Source of the DNA: Streptomyces sp. PsTaAH-137
GTDB taxonomy: Bacteria > Actinomycetota > Actinomycetes > Streptomycetales > Streptomycetaceae
Assembly: GCF_003259365.1 (NCBI RefSeq)
Contig: NZ_QLLY01000014.1
Location: forward strand, 182,716-246,715
Direction: 5' to 3'
DNA length: 64,000 bases
The first letter of the stretch is position 1. Each line of letters begins with the position of its first letter. The translations under genes and the position numbers were made by a program. The notes beneath the pieces were generated by a model. It ran no database searches, was not told where the DNA came from, and worked only from the letters and a program-made list of their open reading frames with translations. This document shows, one piece after another, positions 31,695 through 41,038 of the stretch.

Positions 31695-33758
31695 CTAGCC
31701 GGCGTTCGTGGGGATGTCCACGGTGCGCTCGGCCTTGGTCCTGCCCAGCAGCGCCTTGCCCATGGCCTGGGCGACGTCGGTCGGCTGGACCGCCGTCTTC
31801 TTGCCGGTGCCGCGGGTGATCAGGACGCCGTCGAAGGTGTTGCCGTAGAGCGTCTTGAGCGCCGCCAGGTTGTACGTCTCGACGAGCTTGCCGTCGACCG
31901 CCTTCATGCCGAGCACCTTCGGCAGGGAGATGGCGGGGCCGAAGTCGATCTGCTTGCCGCCCGCCGTGATGGTGACGTTGGCGGACATCGCGGGCTCGGC
32001 GAACTGCTTCATCTTCCGGTCGACCTCGGCGTTCGGGACCGTCGGCTGCTGGGTCGAGGTCGCCACCTGGACGGGTGCGTCCTTGCCGGTCTCGACGTGC
32101 GCCCGGTAGGCCTCGGCGACGGCGCCGGCCGACTGGTCGACGTCGATGCCCTTGCCCGCCTTGCCGTAGACCGCGACGGCCTTGCCGGGGACGAACTTGA
32201 TCGTGCCGTCGCCGGAGGCGGCGCTGCCGCCCGCCGCGTCCTGGAGCGCCGCGTGCAGCTTCTCCTCGTCGACGGGCATGACCGGCTGCACGACCCGCTG
32301 GTTGCCGAAGAGCGAGCCGATCACCGACACCGGGTTGTAGTCGCTGCCCGCGGCCGCCGAGACGGTGGCCGCGCTGTCCAGCGAGAGGCCGGACTGGTCC
32401 GGCTTCAGCTCGACGGTCTTGCCGTCGACCTCCAGCTTCAGGGGGTCGCCGGTGCGCTTGCCGAGCGTGCTCTCCAGCTTGGCGGCCGCCTCGTCGCGGG
32501 TGCCGCCGCCGATGTCGACGCCGAGGACGGTGGTGCCCTTGGGGACGTCGGAGTGGTTCATGAGCAGGCCCGCGCCGTAGGCGACACCGGCCACGCCGAC
32601 GACGCCCGCGCCGAGCAGGACCAGCTTGCTGCGGCCCTTCTTCTTTTTCGCGGGGGCCGGGGTGCTCTGCACCGGGTCCGGCAGCTTCGGCGGGGTGTGC
32701 GCCACCGGTCCCGCGCCCGGGCCCTGCGGCGCGAACGGGGAGCCGGGGCCCGCGCCCTGGCCGGGCTGCGGGACGACCGGGATGCCGCTGGTGAGCGTGT
32801 CACCGGAGACGTTGCCACCGGAGCCGGGGGGCTCGGGGGCCGGGACCTGCGGCGTCAGGATCGCGGTGTCGTCGCTCATCCGGGGCGGCGTCGGGGCGCC
32901 GGCGCCGGGGCCCACCGGCGGGTTCGGTGCGCTCGGCGGCGTCAGCATCGGGCCGTCGCCGGTGACGGGACCACCGGTGGGGCCCGCGGGGCCACGGCCC
33001 GGGGTGCCCGGCCGGCCGGGGCCGTCGGGGCCGCCCGGCGCGTTCCCGCCCGGGTTTCCGTTCGGGTTGCCGCTCGCGTTCGGGTTGCCGCTCGCGTTCG
33101 CGGAGAAGTACGGCAGGTCACCGCGGTCTCCCGCGCCCGGACCCTTCGGTCCCTGCGGGGCACCGCCGCCGAGCGGTCCGGCCGCGACGGCGCCGGACAC
33201 GTCGAAGCCGCCGGAGGTACCGGCGGACGTACCGCGCGGGGCGCCCGTGCCGGGGGCCGGAGCGCCCGGGCCGGCCGGACGCTGCGGGGCGGCCGGGGTC
33301 GTCTTGCGCGGCGCGAACCAGTCGCTGGTCTTCTCGGGCTCGCCGGACGCATCCGGCTGTGGGGCGTCGGCCGGAGCACCGGCGGACGCGGCGGGGCGGA
33401 CATCGGCGGCCGGCGCCTGCGGCGTCTGCGGGGCGGCGGGACCGCGGCCCGGCTCGGCCCCCTGGGACCCGGCGGGACCGTCGGACCCTCCAGCCCCTCC
33501 GGCCCCTCCATCGACGTCGCTCATCGGCGTACGCATCACGACCGGCGGGATCGGCCGGGAGCCCGGGATGTTGATCCGGATCCGGGTGGTCAGCGTCGTC
33601 TCGGTCTTGGGGCCGTCCTGGTCGCCCGGCGGTGTCGGCTCGGCGTCCCCGGACGCCGCGCCCTGCGCGGACGTGCCGTACGGAGGCGTCCCGGACGGGT
33701 AGGCGGCTGCGCCGCGCCCCTGGGGCCCGGAGGACGAACTGTCAGTTTCACGACTCAA
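31695..33758 (-). CDS. Membrane-anchored peptidoglycan-binding-domain protein with long disordered head
   Basis: A 687-aa protein. Residues 1-370 are extremely Pro/Gly/Ala/Ser-rich and cytoplasmic. KKKKGRSK precedes one membrane helix (about 374-398). The outer part (400-687) has repeated VDIGGGTRDEAAAKLESTLGKR and VDVDQSAGAVAEAYRAHVETG-type units of the peptidoglycan-binding domain 4/VanW-associated family. It is probably a wall-linked scaffold. TTG 33758 was chosen (GGGAG 8 nt upstream). It contains an exact 18-bp tandem duplication at 33061-33096. Confidence 0.75.
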   Translation of the reverse strand: MSRETDSSSSGPQGRGAAAYPSGTPPYGTSAQGAASGDAEPTPPGDQDGPKTETTLTTRIRINIPGSRPIPPVVMRTPMSDVDGGAGGAGGSDGPAGSQGAEPGRGPAAPQTPQAPAADVRPAASAGAPADAPQPDASGEPEKTSDWFAPRKTTPAAPQRPAGPGAPAPGTGAPRGTSAGTSGGFDVSGAVAAGPLGGGAPQGPKGPGAGDRGDLPYFSANASGNPNASGNPNGNPGGNAPGGPDGPGRPGTPGRGPAGPTGGPVTGDGPMLTPPSAPNPPVGPGAGAPTPPRMSDDTAILTPQVPAPEPPGSGGNVSGDTLTSGIPVVPQPGQGAGPGSPFAPQGPGAGPVAHTPPKLPDPVQSTPAPAKKKKGRSKLVLLGAGVVGVAGVAYGAGLLMNHSDVPKGTTVLGVDIGGGTRDEAAAKLESTLGKRTGDPLKLEVDGKTVELKPDQSGLSLDSAATVSAAAGSDYNPVSVIGSLFGNQRVVQPVMPVDEEKLHAALQDAAGGSAASGDGTIKFVPGKAVAVYGKAGKGIDVDQSAGAVAEAYRAHVETGKDAPVQVATSTQQPTVPNAEVDRKMKQFAEPAMSANVTITAGGKQIDFGPAISLPKVLGMKAVDGKLVETYNLAALKTLYGNTFDGVLITRGTGKKTAVQPTDVAQAMGKALLGRTKAERTVDIPTNAG
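33061..33096. repeat. In-frame 18-bp tandem duplication
   Basis: TTCGGGTTGCCGCTCGCG occurs twice in direct succession (33061-33078, 33079-33096), with a degenerate copy before it. On the minus strand it encodes repeated NASGNP units in the disordered head of the wall protein. Slippage could change the copy number without breaking the frame. Confidence 0.85.
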
Positions 33759-33944
33759 GGCAGGTTCTCCCGGTTGGCTCCGCCGCCCGTCTCGACCTCG
33801 CGCGGGCTGTTCGGCGGCGCGCACCACCATACTGGCCGTGGCGGGAAGTCATCGTGTGACGGATGGTGAATCCCCTGTGGGGCCGATGTCGATATCCGTC
33901 AGGTGCCCGGCGGGGGTGCGGCGGTTGTCCGTCAAAGGGGGACG

Positions 33945-34373
33945 TCACTTCCCAAGTCGGGCGGCGGGCACGGGTGGTTGCCCCGGCAGCCCGATCGTGG
34001 CGCAGATCACAGCCACGGCCATCCCCCCGAGAAGGAAGAGGTAGGAGCCGAGTCCCGCGCCGAAAAGGAAGTCGCCCTCGGGCCGGCTCGTGGTCAGCAG
34101 CATGACGGCGACGAGCCAGCCCGCCGCCGGTGCCACGGCCCCGGCTCTGCCGCCGGTCAGCCGCGCGCCGCCGTGGAAGACGCCGGCCGCGCCGAGCAGT
34201 GCGAGCAGCAACCCGCCCGGGAACCAGCCGCCTTGGGCCAGCGCGCCCGCGACGCCGACCAGGGCGCCGAGCACGAGGAGACCGACGAGCGCGGCGATCC
34301 GGCCGATGCGGAGGTCGAGCGGCTGGGCGAGGGCGCTGCCGCCCTGCGCCCGGGTCCTGTCGTTGCTCGTCAT
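33945..34373 (-). CDS. DUF6113 small integral membrane protein
   Basis: A 142-aa protein with four hydrophobic helices (about 24-46, 51-67, 80-95, 105-125) joined by short loops, recalled as DUF6113. No catalytic motif is visible. It overlaps the mshB stop by 4 nt (ATGA), so it is translated with mycothiol deacetylase; a role linked to mycothiol is only an inference from that coupling. Confidence 0.75.
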   Translation of the reverse strand: MTSNDRTRAQGGSALAQPLDLRIGRIAALVGLLVLGALVGVAGALAQGGWFPGGLLLALLGAAGVFHGGARLTGGRAGAVAPAAGWLVAVMLLTTSRPEGDFLFGAGLGSYLFLLGGMAVAVICATIGLPGQPPVPAARLGK

Positions 34374-35257
34374 GCGTGCGCTCCCTCGGCGGTCTCGAAC
34401 AGGTCCTTCTCGTGGGCCGATCCGGGCTCGCCCCGCACCAACTCGTAGTACTCGACGTCGAACAGCGGCTGCGCGAGCCCGTTGGAGAGCGCGAACACCG
34501 TGTCTCCCTCCGCGACCTCGACCTGGGTGGCGTGGGCGCGCATCGCCGCGGCCTTGCGGCCGAGGTACGGGCGTCCGTCGATCTCGGCGGTGATCCGCCC
34601 GTCGTCGACCACGCCCGGTACGTCACCGACGGCGGCGACGGCGCCGAACGGCGCGGGGTCGAGGCGCCGGAACCTCTCTTCGACGACCGTGCGGGGCACC
34701 CGGTTCCAGTAGATCTTGGCGATCGTGTGCGGCTCCCCGAGATCGCGCCGGAAGGCGGGCTCGGCGGCGAGGTCGGCGGCGCGCTGGGCGACGCGGTGCG
34801 CCTTGATGTGGTCGGGGTGGCCGTAGCCGCCGTCGGGGTCGTACGTGACGAGGACCTGCGGGCGGATCTCGCGGATCACGGCGACCAGGTGCGCGGCGGC
34901 CTCGTCGAGGTCGGCGGACCAGAAGGACCCCGCCCGCTCGTTCTGCTCGGCGCCCATCATCCCGGAGTCGTGGAAGCGGCCCGGGCCGCCGAGGAAGCGG
35001 TGGTCGGTGACGCCCAGTTCCTTCATCGCGGCGGCCAACTCGCCGATACGGTGCGGTCCGAGAATGTTCTCCCGGTCCGGGGCGAGATGGGCCAGTTCGT
35101 CCGGAATGACCTCGCCCTCTTCGCCGAGGGTGCAGGTCACGAGGGTGACGTGCGCGCCGTCGGCGGCGTACTTGGCCATCGTGGCACCGTTGTTGATCGA
35201 CTCGTCGTCGGGGTGCGCGTGCACGAGGAGCAGACGCCGGGCGGGCAGTTCGGTCAT
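34370..35257 (-). CDS. mshB: Mycothiol pathway deacetylase MshB
   Basis: A 295-aa LmbE-like zinc deacetylase. The metal motif HAHPDDE has His15 and Asp18 as ligands, with a further histidine in GYGHPDHIKAH. It also has the segment GGPGRFHDSGMMGAEQNERAGSFW typical of MshB. It removes the acetyl group from N-acetyl-glucosaminyl-inositol in mycothiol synthesis, the actinobacterial thiol buffer, and shares fold and chemistry with mycothiol S-conjugate amidase Mca. Length and motifs favour MshB. It is cytosolic. Confidence 0.92.
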   Translation of the reverse strand: MTELPARRLLLVHAHPDDESINNGATMAKYAADGAHVTLVTCTLGEEGEVIPDELAHLAPDRENILGPHRIGELAAAMKELGVTDHRFLGGPGRFHDSGMMGAEQNERAGSFWSADLDEAAAHLVAVIREIRPQVLVTYDPDGGYGHPDHIKAHRVAQRAADLAAEPAFRRDLGEPHTIAKIYWNRVPRTVVEERFRRLDPAPFGAVAAVGDVPGVVDDGRITAEIDGRPYLGRKAAAMRAHATQVEVAEGDTVFALSNGLAQPLFDVEYYELVRGEPGSAHEKDLFETAEGAHA

Positions 35258-35281
35258 GCCCCCCAGCCTAGAACCCCGCAG

Positions 35282-35476
35282 TTAGAACTTGATGCCGCCG
35301 ACCATGTCCGCCACGTTCGTCGTCAGTTCCTTGATCGTGGGCGCGATGGACGAGCTCGCCAGGTAGAAGCCGAGGAGCACACAGACGATCGCGTGCCCGG
35401 CTTTGAGCCCGGACTTCTTGATCAGGATGAAGACGATGATCGCGAACAGCACCACGGCCGAGATCGAGAGTGCCAC
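35282..35476 (-). CDS. Conserved small membrane protein, 64 aa
   Basis: A 64-aa protein with two hydrophobic helices (2-19 and 26-42) separated by KKSGLKAGH, then TIKELTTNVADMVGGIKF. It starts at GTG 35476 behind GGAGGAGG, a very strong ribosome site. I recall near-identical copies in other streptomycetes. Function unknown. It lies 24 nt upstream of mshB on the same strand, so it is likely the first gene of that transcript. Confidence 0.7.
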   Translation of the reverse strand: MALSISAVVLFAIIVFILIKKSGLKAGHAIVCVLLGFYLASSSIAPTIKELTTNVADMVGGIKF

Positions 35477-35628
35477 AGCGGTCCTCCTCCAAAGTGATCC
35501 GGTCGCCGACGGTCTTCCGAGAGCTGTCTACCCACGGAACGCTACGAATCATAACTATCCGTCGTTACGCATGAGTCGCCGCCAGGGGGCACCGGGAGCA
35601 CGAGGGGGCGCATGGTCCACTCGCGCCC

Positions 35629-35640
35629 TACGCTTCGGGG
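35629..35640 (+). promoter_or_regulatory. -10 box of a leaderless promoter
   Basis: TACGCT at 35629-35634, 6 nt before the ATG at 35641, without a ribosome site. Same arrangement as at 7593 and 43806. Confidence 0.4.
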
Positions 35641-37785
35641 ATGACCACCGAGACCGAGACGCTCGTCACAGAGTCGTCGACTCCTCCCTCCTTTCCTCGT
35701 CAGCACGCGCGTACGCAGCGCTTCACGCTGGGCGCACCCCGGGCGTTCACGGTGGCACCCGACGGGGAGCGCGTCGTGTTCCTGCGCTCCCCCTCCGGCA
35801 CCGACCGGGCGAACGCGCTGTGGGTCCTGGACGTGGTGAGCGGCCTGGAGCGGCCGGCCGCTGAGCCGTCCGCGCTGCTCGGCGGGGCGTCGGAGAAGCT
35901 GTCCGCCGCGGAGCGGGCCCGGCGCGAGCGCAGCCGCGAGGGTGGCGCGGGCATCGTCGGGTACGCGACGGACGCGGCGGTGGAGCTGGCGGCGTTCGCG
36001 CTCTCCGGCCGCCTCTTCGCGGCCGAGCTGCGGGCCGGTACCGCGCGTGAACTGCCCGTGCCGGGACCGGTGATCGACCCGCGCCCCTCTCCCGACGGCC
36101 GGCACATCGCCTATGTGGCGAAGGGCGCCCTGCGCGTCGTGGGCGCGGACGGCACCGACGACCGGGCGCTCGCGACGCCGGAGTCGGACACGGTCACGTA
36201 CGGGCTCGCGGAGTTCATCGCGGCCGAGGAGATGTCCCGCTACCGCGGTCACTGGTGGTCCCCCGACTCGGACCGGCTCCTGGTGGCCCGCGCCGACGAC
36301 GCGGCCGTGCACCGCTGGTGGATCGCCGACCCGGCGCACCCCGACCGCGAACCGGCGCGGGTCGCCTATCCGTCGGCCGGCACCCCCAACGCCGAGGTGC
36401 GGCTCTTCTCGTACGCGCTCGACGGCACCCGCACCGAGATCAACTGGGACCGGTCCGCCTACCCGTACCTGGCCCGCGTCCACTGGTCGGCGGACGGCGC
36501 CCCGCTGCTCCTGGTCCAGGCCCGGGACCAGCTGAGCGCGCTGTATCTCGCGGTGGACGTCCAGGACGGCTCGACCCGGATGGTGCACGCCGACGAGGAC
36601 GACCAGTGGCTGGAGCTGCTGCCGGGCGTGCCGTGCTGGTCGCCGAGCGGACAGTTGGTGCGGATCGCGGACGAGGGCGGCGCCCGGGTCCTGGCGGTGG
36701 GCGAACGCCCGCTCACCGGGCCGCAGTTGCACGTCCGCGCCGTCCTCGACGTCGGCGCCGGCGATGTGCTGATCTCGGCGTCGGCGGGCGCGGAGGCCCA
36801 GGCGCCGGAGACCGGCGAGGTGCACGTCTACCGGGTCAACGAGCTGGGCGTGGAGCGGGTGACCGGCGAGCCCGGCGTCCACTCGGCTGTCCGTTCGGGC
36901 GACGTCACGGTGTTCGTCTCGGCAACCCTCGAATCCCCCGGCGCACGGGTGCGCGTGGAGCGCGACGGCAAGCACGTCGCCGAGATCGCGTCCTTCGCGC
37001 AGGCGCCCGTCCTGTCGCCGCGGGTGACCCTGACCGAGGCGGACGGCATTCCGTGCGCCGTCCTGCTCCCCTCCTCGTACACCGAGGGGGACGGGCCGCT
37101 GCCGGTGCTCATGGACCCGTACGGCGGTCCGCACGGGCAGCGCGTCCTGGCCGCGCACAACCCGTATCTGACGTCCCAGTGGTTCGCCGACCAGGGCTTC
37201 GCCGTGATCGTCGCGGACGGCCGGGGCACCCCGGGGATCTCGCCCGGCCGTGAGAAGGCGGTCCGCGGCGACTTCACGGTGACGCTGGACGACCAGGTCA
37301 CGGCGGTGCACGCGCTGGCCGACCGGTTCCCGCTGGACCTGTCGAAGGTGGCGATGCGCGGCTGGAGCTACGGCGGCTATCTGTCGGCGCTGGCCGTGCT
37401 GCGCCGCCCCGACGTCTTCCACGCGGGCGTCGCCGGGGCGCCGGTGACGGACTGGCGGCTGTACGACACCCACTACACGGAGCGGTACCTCGGCGATCCG
37501 GCGACGAGCCCGGACACGTACGCGAAGAGCTCCCTGGTGACGGATGACGGCCTCGCCGAGGCGGCCGACGAGCACCGGCCGATGCTGATCGTGCACGGGC
37601 TCGCGGACGACAACGTGGTCGTGGCGCACGCGCTGCGGCTCAGCTCCGCGCTGCTCGCCGCCGGGCGCCCGCACGAGGTGCTGCCGCTGTCGGGCGTCAC
37701 GCACATGACGCCGCAGGAGCAGGTCGCCGAGAACCTGCTGCTGCTCCAGGTCGACTTCCTGAAGCGGTCGTTGCGGATGGCGTGA
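35641..37785 (+). CDS. S9-family prolyl oligopeptidase (dipeptidyl peptidase IV type)
   Basis: A 714-aa enzyme. An N-terminal beta-propeller-like DPPIV domain (to about residue 450, with the Glu pair region EFIAAEEMSRYRGHWWSPD near 191-210) precedes an alpha/beta-hydrolase domain. The latter carries Ser576 (GWSYGGY), Asp656/657 (LADDNVV) and His688 (VTHMTP). There is no signal peptide, so it is cytoplasmic. It would trim X-Pro or X-Ala dipeptides from peptides, which suits the two peptide import operons that follow. Confidence 0.9.
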   Translation: MTTETETLVTESSTPPSFPRQHARTQRFTLGAPRAFTVAPDGERVVFLRSPSGTDRANALWVLDVVSGLERPAAEPSALLGGASEKLSAAERARRERSREGGAGIVGYATDAAVELAAFALSGRLFAAELRAGTARELPVPGPVIDPRPSPDGRHIAYVAKGALRVVGADGTDDRALATPESDTVTYGLAEFIAAEEMSRYRGHWWSPDSDRLLVARADDAAVHRWWIADPAHPDREPARVAYPSAGTPNAEVRLFSYALDGTRTEINWDRSAYPYLARVHWSADGAPLLLVQARDQLSALYLAVDVQDGSTRMVHADEDDQWLELLPGVPCWSPSGQLVRIADEGGARVLAVGERPLTGPQLHVRAVLDVGAGDVLISASAGAEAQAPETGEVHVYRVNELGVERVTGEPGVHSAVRSGDVTVFVSATLESPGARVRVERDGKHVAEIASFAQAPVLSPRVTLTEADGIPCAVLLPSSYTEGDGPLPVLMDPYGGPHGQRVLAAHNPYLTSQWFADQGFAVIVADGRGTPGISPGREKAVRGDFTVTLDDQVTAVHALADRFPLDLSKVAMRGWSYGGYLSALAVLRRPDVFHAGVAGAPVTDWRLYDTHYTERYLGDPATSPDTYAKSSLVTDDGLAEAADEHRPMLIVHGLADDNVVVAHALRLSSALLAAGRPHEVLPLSGVTHMTPQEQVAENLLLLQVDFLKRSLRMA

Positions 37786-37788
37786 GCA

Positions 37789-37826
37789 ACCGGGGCCGGA
37801 GCGACATGGCGCGCTCCGACCCCGGT
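37789..37826 (+). terminator. Terminator of the peptidase gene
   Basis: ACCGGGGCCGGAGCG (37789-37803) pairs with CGCTCCGACCCCGGT (37812-37826), one mismatch, immediately after the stop. Confidence 0.75.
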
Positions 37827-37930
37827 TCACGGCACCCGCACGGCCGTACGTGGAACACCTTGGCCTGTCCGTATATCGGGACCGGGTCCGTCAAGTTGCT
37901 TGTGTGTAAAGGCGGGAGAGGCCCCTTCTC

Positions 37931-39070
37931 CTACGGCACGACCTGCTTCTCCTCCGCGAAGTGGCAGGCCGACGGGTGCCGGGCCGGGGTGTCGACCGCG
38001 CTGAACACCTCCGGCACCGCGAGCACCGGCTCCTCCACCGCGCAGCGCTCCTGCGCCTTCCAGCAGCGGGTGCGGAAGCGGCAGCCGGAGGGCGGGTTCG
38101 CCGGTGAGGGGACGTCGCCCGCCAGCAGGATGCGCTCCCGGTGCTCGCGCGCCCGCGGGTCGGGAACCGGCACCGCGGAGAGCAGCGCCTGGGTGTAGGG
38201 GTGCGTCGGGTGGTCGTAGATCTGCGAGTCCGAGCCGATCTCCACGACGCGGCCCAGGTACATGACGCCGACCCGGTCGGAGATGTGCCGCACGATGGAC
38301 AGGTCGTGCGCGATGAAGACGTAGGAGAGGTTGAACTCGTTCTGGAGGCGGTCGAGCAGGTTGACCACCTGGGCCTGGACCGACACGTCGAGGGCGGAGA
38401 CCGGCTCGTCGGCCACGATGATCTCGGGCCGCAGCGCGAGCCCGCGGGCGATGCCGATGCGCTGGCGCTGACCGCCGGAGAACTGGTGCGGGTAGCGGTT
38501 GATGTACTCGGGGTTGAGCCCGACCACGTCGAGGAGTTCCTGGACCTTGCGGCGCCGGTCGCCCTTCGGGGCCACCTCGGGATGGATCTCGTACGGCTCC
38601 CCGATGATGTCGCCGACCGTCATGCGCGGGTTGAGCGAGGTGTACGGGTCCTGGAACACCATCTGGATGTTGCGGCGGACGGCCTTCAGGGCGCGGCCGG
38701 ACAGCTTGGTGATGTCCTCGCCCTTGTACTTGATCTGGCCCGCGGTCGGCTTCTCCAGGTTCACCAGCATCTTGGCGACTGTGGACTTGCCGCAGCCGGA
38801 CTCGCCGACGATGCCGAGCGTCTCGCCGTGGCCGAGGTCGAAGTCGACGCCGTCGACGGCCTTGACCGCGCCGACCTGCTTGCGGAAGACGATGCCCTGG
38901 GTGAGCGGGTAGTGCTTGACCAGGCCGCGCACCTCCAGGATCGGTTCGTGCCCGGACTCCGAGCCGTTCGCCGCGTAGGAGGACTCGGCCTGCGACTGGT
39001 GCAGCAGGTGCCGGGCGATCTCGCCCTCGCGCTTGAGGTCCTGCTTGCTGACGTGCTCACTGTGCGGCAT
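37931..39070 (-). CDS. Peptide ABC importer ATPase, DppF/OppF type (operon 1)
   Basis: A 379-aa ATPase with Walker A GESGCGKST (Lys95), Walker B IIVADEPVSALD, signature FSGGQRQRIGIARG, and the oligopeptide C-terminal domain (HPYTQALLSAVPVPDPR, CRFRTRCWKAQERC). It energises the oligopeptide permease with the DppD-type partner, whose gene it overlaps by 14 nt. It is very close in sequence to the operon-2 counterpart at 45832, which shows duplication of the whole set. Confidence 0.92.
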   Translation of the reverse strand: MPHSEHVSKQDLKREGEIARHLLHQSQAESSYAANGSESGHEPILEVRGLVKHYPLTQGIVFRKQVGAVKAVDGVDFDLGHGETLGIVGESGCGKSTVAKMLVNLEKPTAGQIKYKGEDITKLSGRALKAVRRNIQMVFQDPYTSLNPRMTVGDIIGEPYEIHPEVAPKGDRRRKVQELLDVVGLNPEYINRYPHQFSGGQRQRIGIARGLALRPEIIVADEPVSALDVSVQAQVVNLLDRLQNEFNLSYVFIAHDLSIVRHISDRVGVMYLGRVVEIGSDSQIYDHPTHPYTQALLSAVPVPDPRAREHRERILLAGDVPSPANPPSGCRFRTRCWKAQERCAVEEPVLAVPEVFSAVDTPARHPSACHFAEEKQVVP

Positions 39071-40040
39071 CGAGCGTCTCCTTCCAGAAGTGGCAGGCGC
39101 TGCGACGGGTCTCGGAGACGTCGGCGAGCGGGGGGACGTCGGTGCGGCACACGTCCTGTGCCATCGGGCAGCGCGGGTTGAAGGCGCAGCCGGGCGGGAT
39201 GTTCATCAGGTTCGGCGGCAGGCCCTTGATCGCGTAGAGCTCCTGGCCCTTCTGGTCCAGGCGCGGGATCGACTCCAGGAGGCCCTTGGTGTACGGGTGT
39301 GCGGGCGCCCGGTAGATCTCGTGCACGGGCGCCTGCTCGACGATGCGGCCCGCGTACATGACGGCGATCTTGTCGGCGACGTCCGCGACCACGCCGAGGT
39401 CGTGCGTGATGAGGATGAGGCCCATGTGCAGCTCGCGCTGCAACTCGGCGAGCAGGTCCATGACCTGGGCCTGCACGGTGACGTCCAGGGCGGTCGTGGG
39501 CTCGTCCGCGATGATCAGGGCGGGTTCGAGGGCGAGCGCCATCGCGATCATGATGCGCTGGCGCATACCGCCGGAGAACTGGTGCGGGTACTGGCCGACG
39601 CGTTCCTTGGCGGCCGGGATGCGGACCCGGTCCATCAGTTCGACGGCCTTGGCCTTGGCGTCCTTGCGGGACATGCCCTTGTGGACGACGAACAGCTCGC
39701 CGATCTGCTCGCCCACGGAGAGCACGGGGTTGAGGGAGCTGAGCGCGTCCTGGAAGATCATCGCCATCTCGGCGCCGCGGATCTTGCGCCGCTCCTCCTC
39801 CTTGAGCTTGAGGAGGTCCTGGCCGCGGAAGAGCACCTCGCCGCCGGTGATCTTCCCGGGCGGGATGTCGAGGATGCCCATGACGGCCTGCGCGGTGACC
39901 GACTTGCCCGAGCCGGACTCGCCGAGGACGGCGAGGGTCTCGCCCTCGTCGACCGTGTAGTTGACGCCGTTCACCGCCTTGGCGTTGCCGTCCCGGGTGC
40001 GGAACTCGACGTTCAGGTCGCGTACTTCGAGCAACGGCAT
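39057..40040 (-). CDS. Peptide ABC importer ATPase, DppD/OppD type (operon 1)
   Basis: A 327-aa ATPase with Walker A GESGSGKSV, signature FSGGMRQRIMIAMA, Walker B LIIADEPTTALD, and the C-terminal oligopeptide/zinc-like cysteine motif CAFNPRCPMAQDVC. It pairs with the DppF-type ATPase. Start at ATG 40040, 5 nt after the upstream permease stop at 40046. Confidence 0.93.
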   Translation of the reverse strand: MPLLEVRDLNVEFRTRDGNAKAVNGVNYTVDEGETLAVLGESGSGKSVTAQAVMGILDIPPGKITGGEVLFRGQDLLKLKEEERRKIRGAEMAMIFQDALSSLNPVLSVGEQIGELFVVHKGMSRKDAKAKAVELMDRVRIPAAKERVGQYPHQFSGGMRQRIMIAMALALEPALIIADEPTTALDVTVQAQVMDLLAELQRELHMGLILITHDLGVVADVADKIAVMYAGRIVEQAPVHEIYRAPAHPYTKGLLESIPRLDQKGQELYAIKGLPPNLMNIPPGCAFNPRCPMAQDVCRTDVPPLADVSETRRSACHFWKETLDAAQ

Positions 40041-40045
40041 GGGCG

Positions 40046-41038
40046 CTACCTCAGCTTCGGGTCGAGGGCGTCGCGCACCGCGTCGCCGAGCATGATGAAC
40101 GCCAGGACCGTGATCGCGAGGGCGCCGGACGGCCACAGCAGCGCGTGCGGGGCGTTGCGGATGTTCGCGGACGCCGACGAGATGTCGATGCCCCAGCTGA
40201 CCGCCGGCGGCTTCAGGCCGACGCCGAGGTACGACAGCGTCGCCTCCAGGGCGATGTACGTACCGAGGGCGATGGTCGCGACGACGATGACCGGCGCGAC
40301 CGCGTTCGGCGTGATGTGCCGCAGCAGCATCCGCGAGTTGGAGGCGCCGAGGGCGCGGGCCGCCTGGACGTAGTCGTTCTGCTTGGCGGTGATGACCGAG
40401 CCGCGCGCGATGCGGGAGATCTGCGGCCAGCCCAGCAGCACCATGAAGCCGATGACCGGCCAGACGGTGTTGCTGCTGACGACCGACAGGAGCACCAGGC
40501 CGCCGAGGACGACGGGGATGGCGAAGAAGATGTCGGTGATGCGGGACAGGATCGAGTCCCAGAACCCGCCGAAGAACCCGGCGAGGCCGCCGAGGACCGA
40601 GCCGAGGAGCGCGACGCCGACCGTGGCGCAGACGCCGACGGTGATGGAGTTGCGGGCGCCGTAGACGGTGCGCGTGTAGACGTCGCAGCCCTGGCCGTCG
40701 AAGCCGAAGGGGTGGCCCGGCTCGGAGCCCTGCTGGCGCTTGGCCAGGTCGCAGGAGAGCGGGTTGCCGGAGGCGATCAGCTGCGGCCAGATCGAGATGA
40801 TCACCAGGAAGAGGATGACCAGGCCCGCGATGATGAAGACCGGGTTGCGGCGCAGGTCCCGCCAGGCGTCGGACCACAGGCTGCGGGGCTTGTCGGCCGG
40901 GCCGCCCGCGGGACCGCCCGGCGAACTCTCCACGGTCGCGCCCTCGCTGGTGGCGAGGTCCATCGCGCCGCCCATGCCGGTCGCGGCGATGGCACCGTCG
41001 TCGGGTGTGCGCCCGTCGGGTGCGTGCGGTTCAGGCAT
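40046..41038 (-). CDS. Peptide ABC importer permease, DppC type (operon 1)
   Basis: A 330-aa permease. A 55-residue disordered N-terminus precedes six membrane helices. The EAA-type cytoplasmic loop is seen as YVQAARALGASNSRMLLRHITPNAVAPV. The Cys pair in the first outer loop (LSCDLAKRQQ, GQGCDVYTR) may form a disulfide. It overlaps the DppB-type gene by 8 nt. Confidence 0.92.
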   Translation of the reverse strand: MPEPHAPDGRTPDDGAIAATGMGGAMDLATSEGATVESSPGGPAGGPADKPRSLWSDAWRDLRRNPVFIIAGLVILFLVIISIWPQLIASGNPLSCDLAKRQQGSEPGHPFGFDGQGCDVYTRTVYGARNSITVGVCATVGVALLGSVLGGLAGFFGGFWDSILSRITDIFFAIPVVLGGLVLLSVVSSNTVWPVIGFMVLLGWPQISRIARGSVITAKQNDYVQAARALGASNSRMLLRHITPNAVAPVIVVATIALGTYIALEATLSYLGVGLKPPAVSWGIDISSASANIRNAPHALLWPSGALAITVLAFIMLGDAVRDALDPKLR

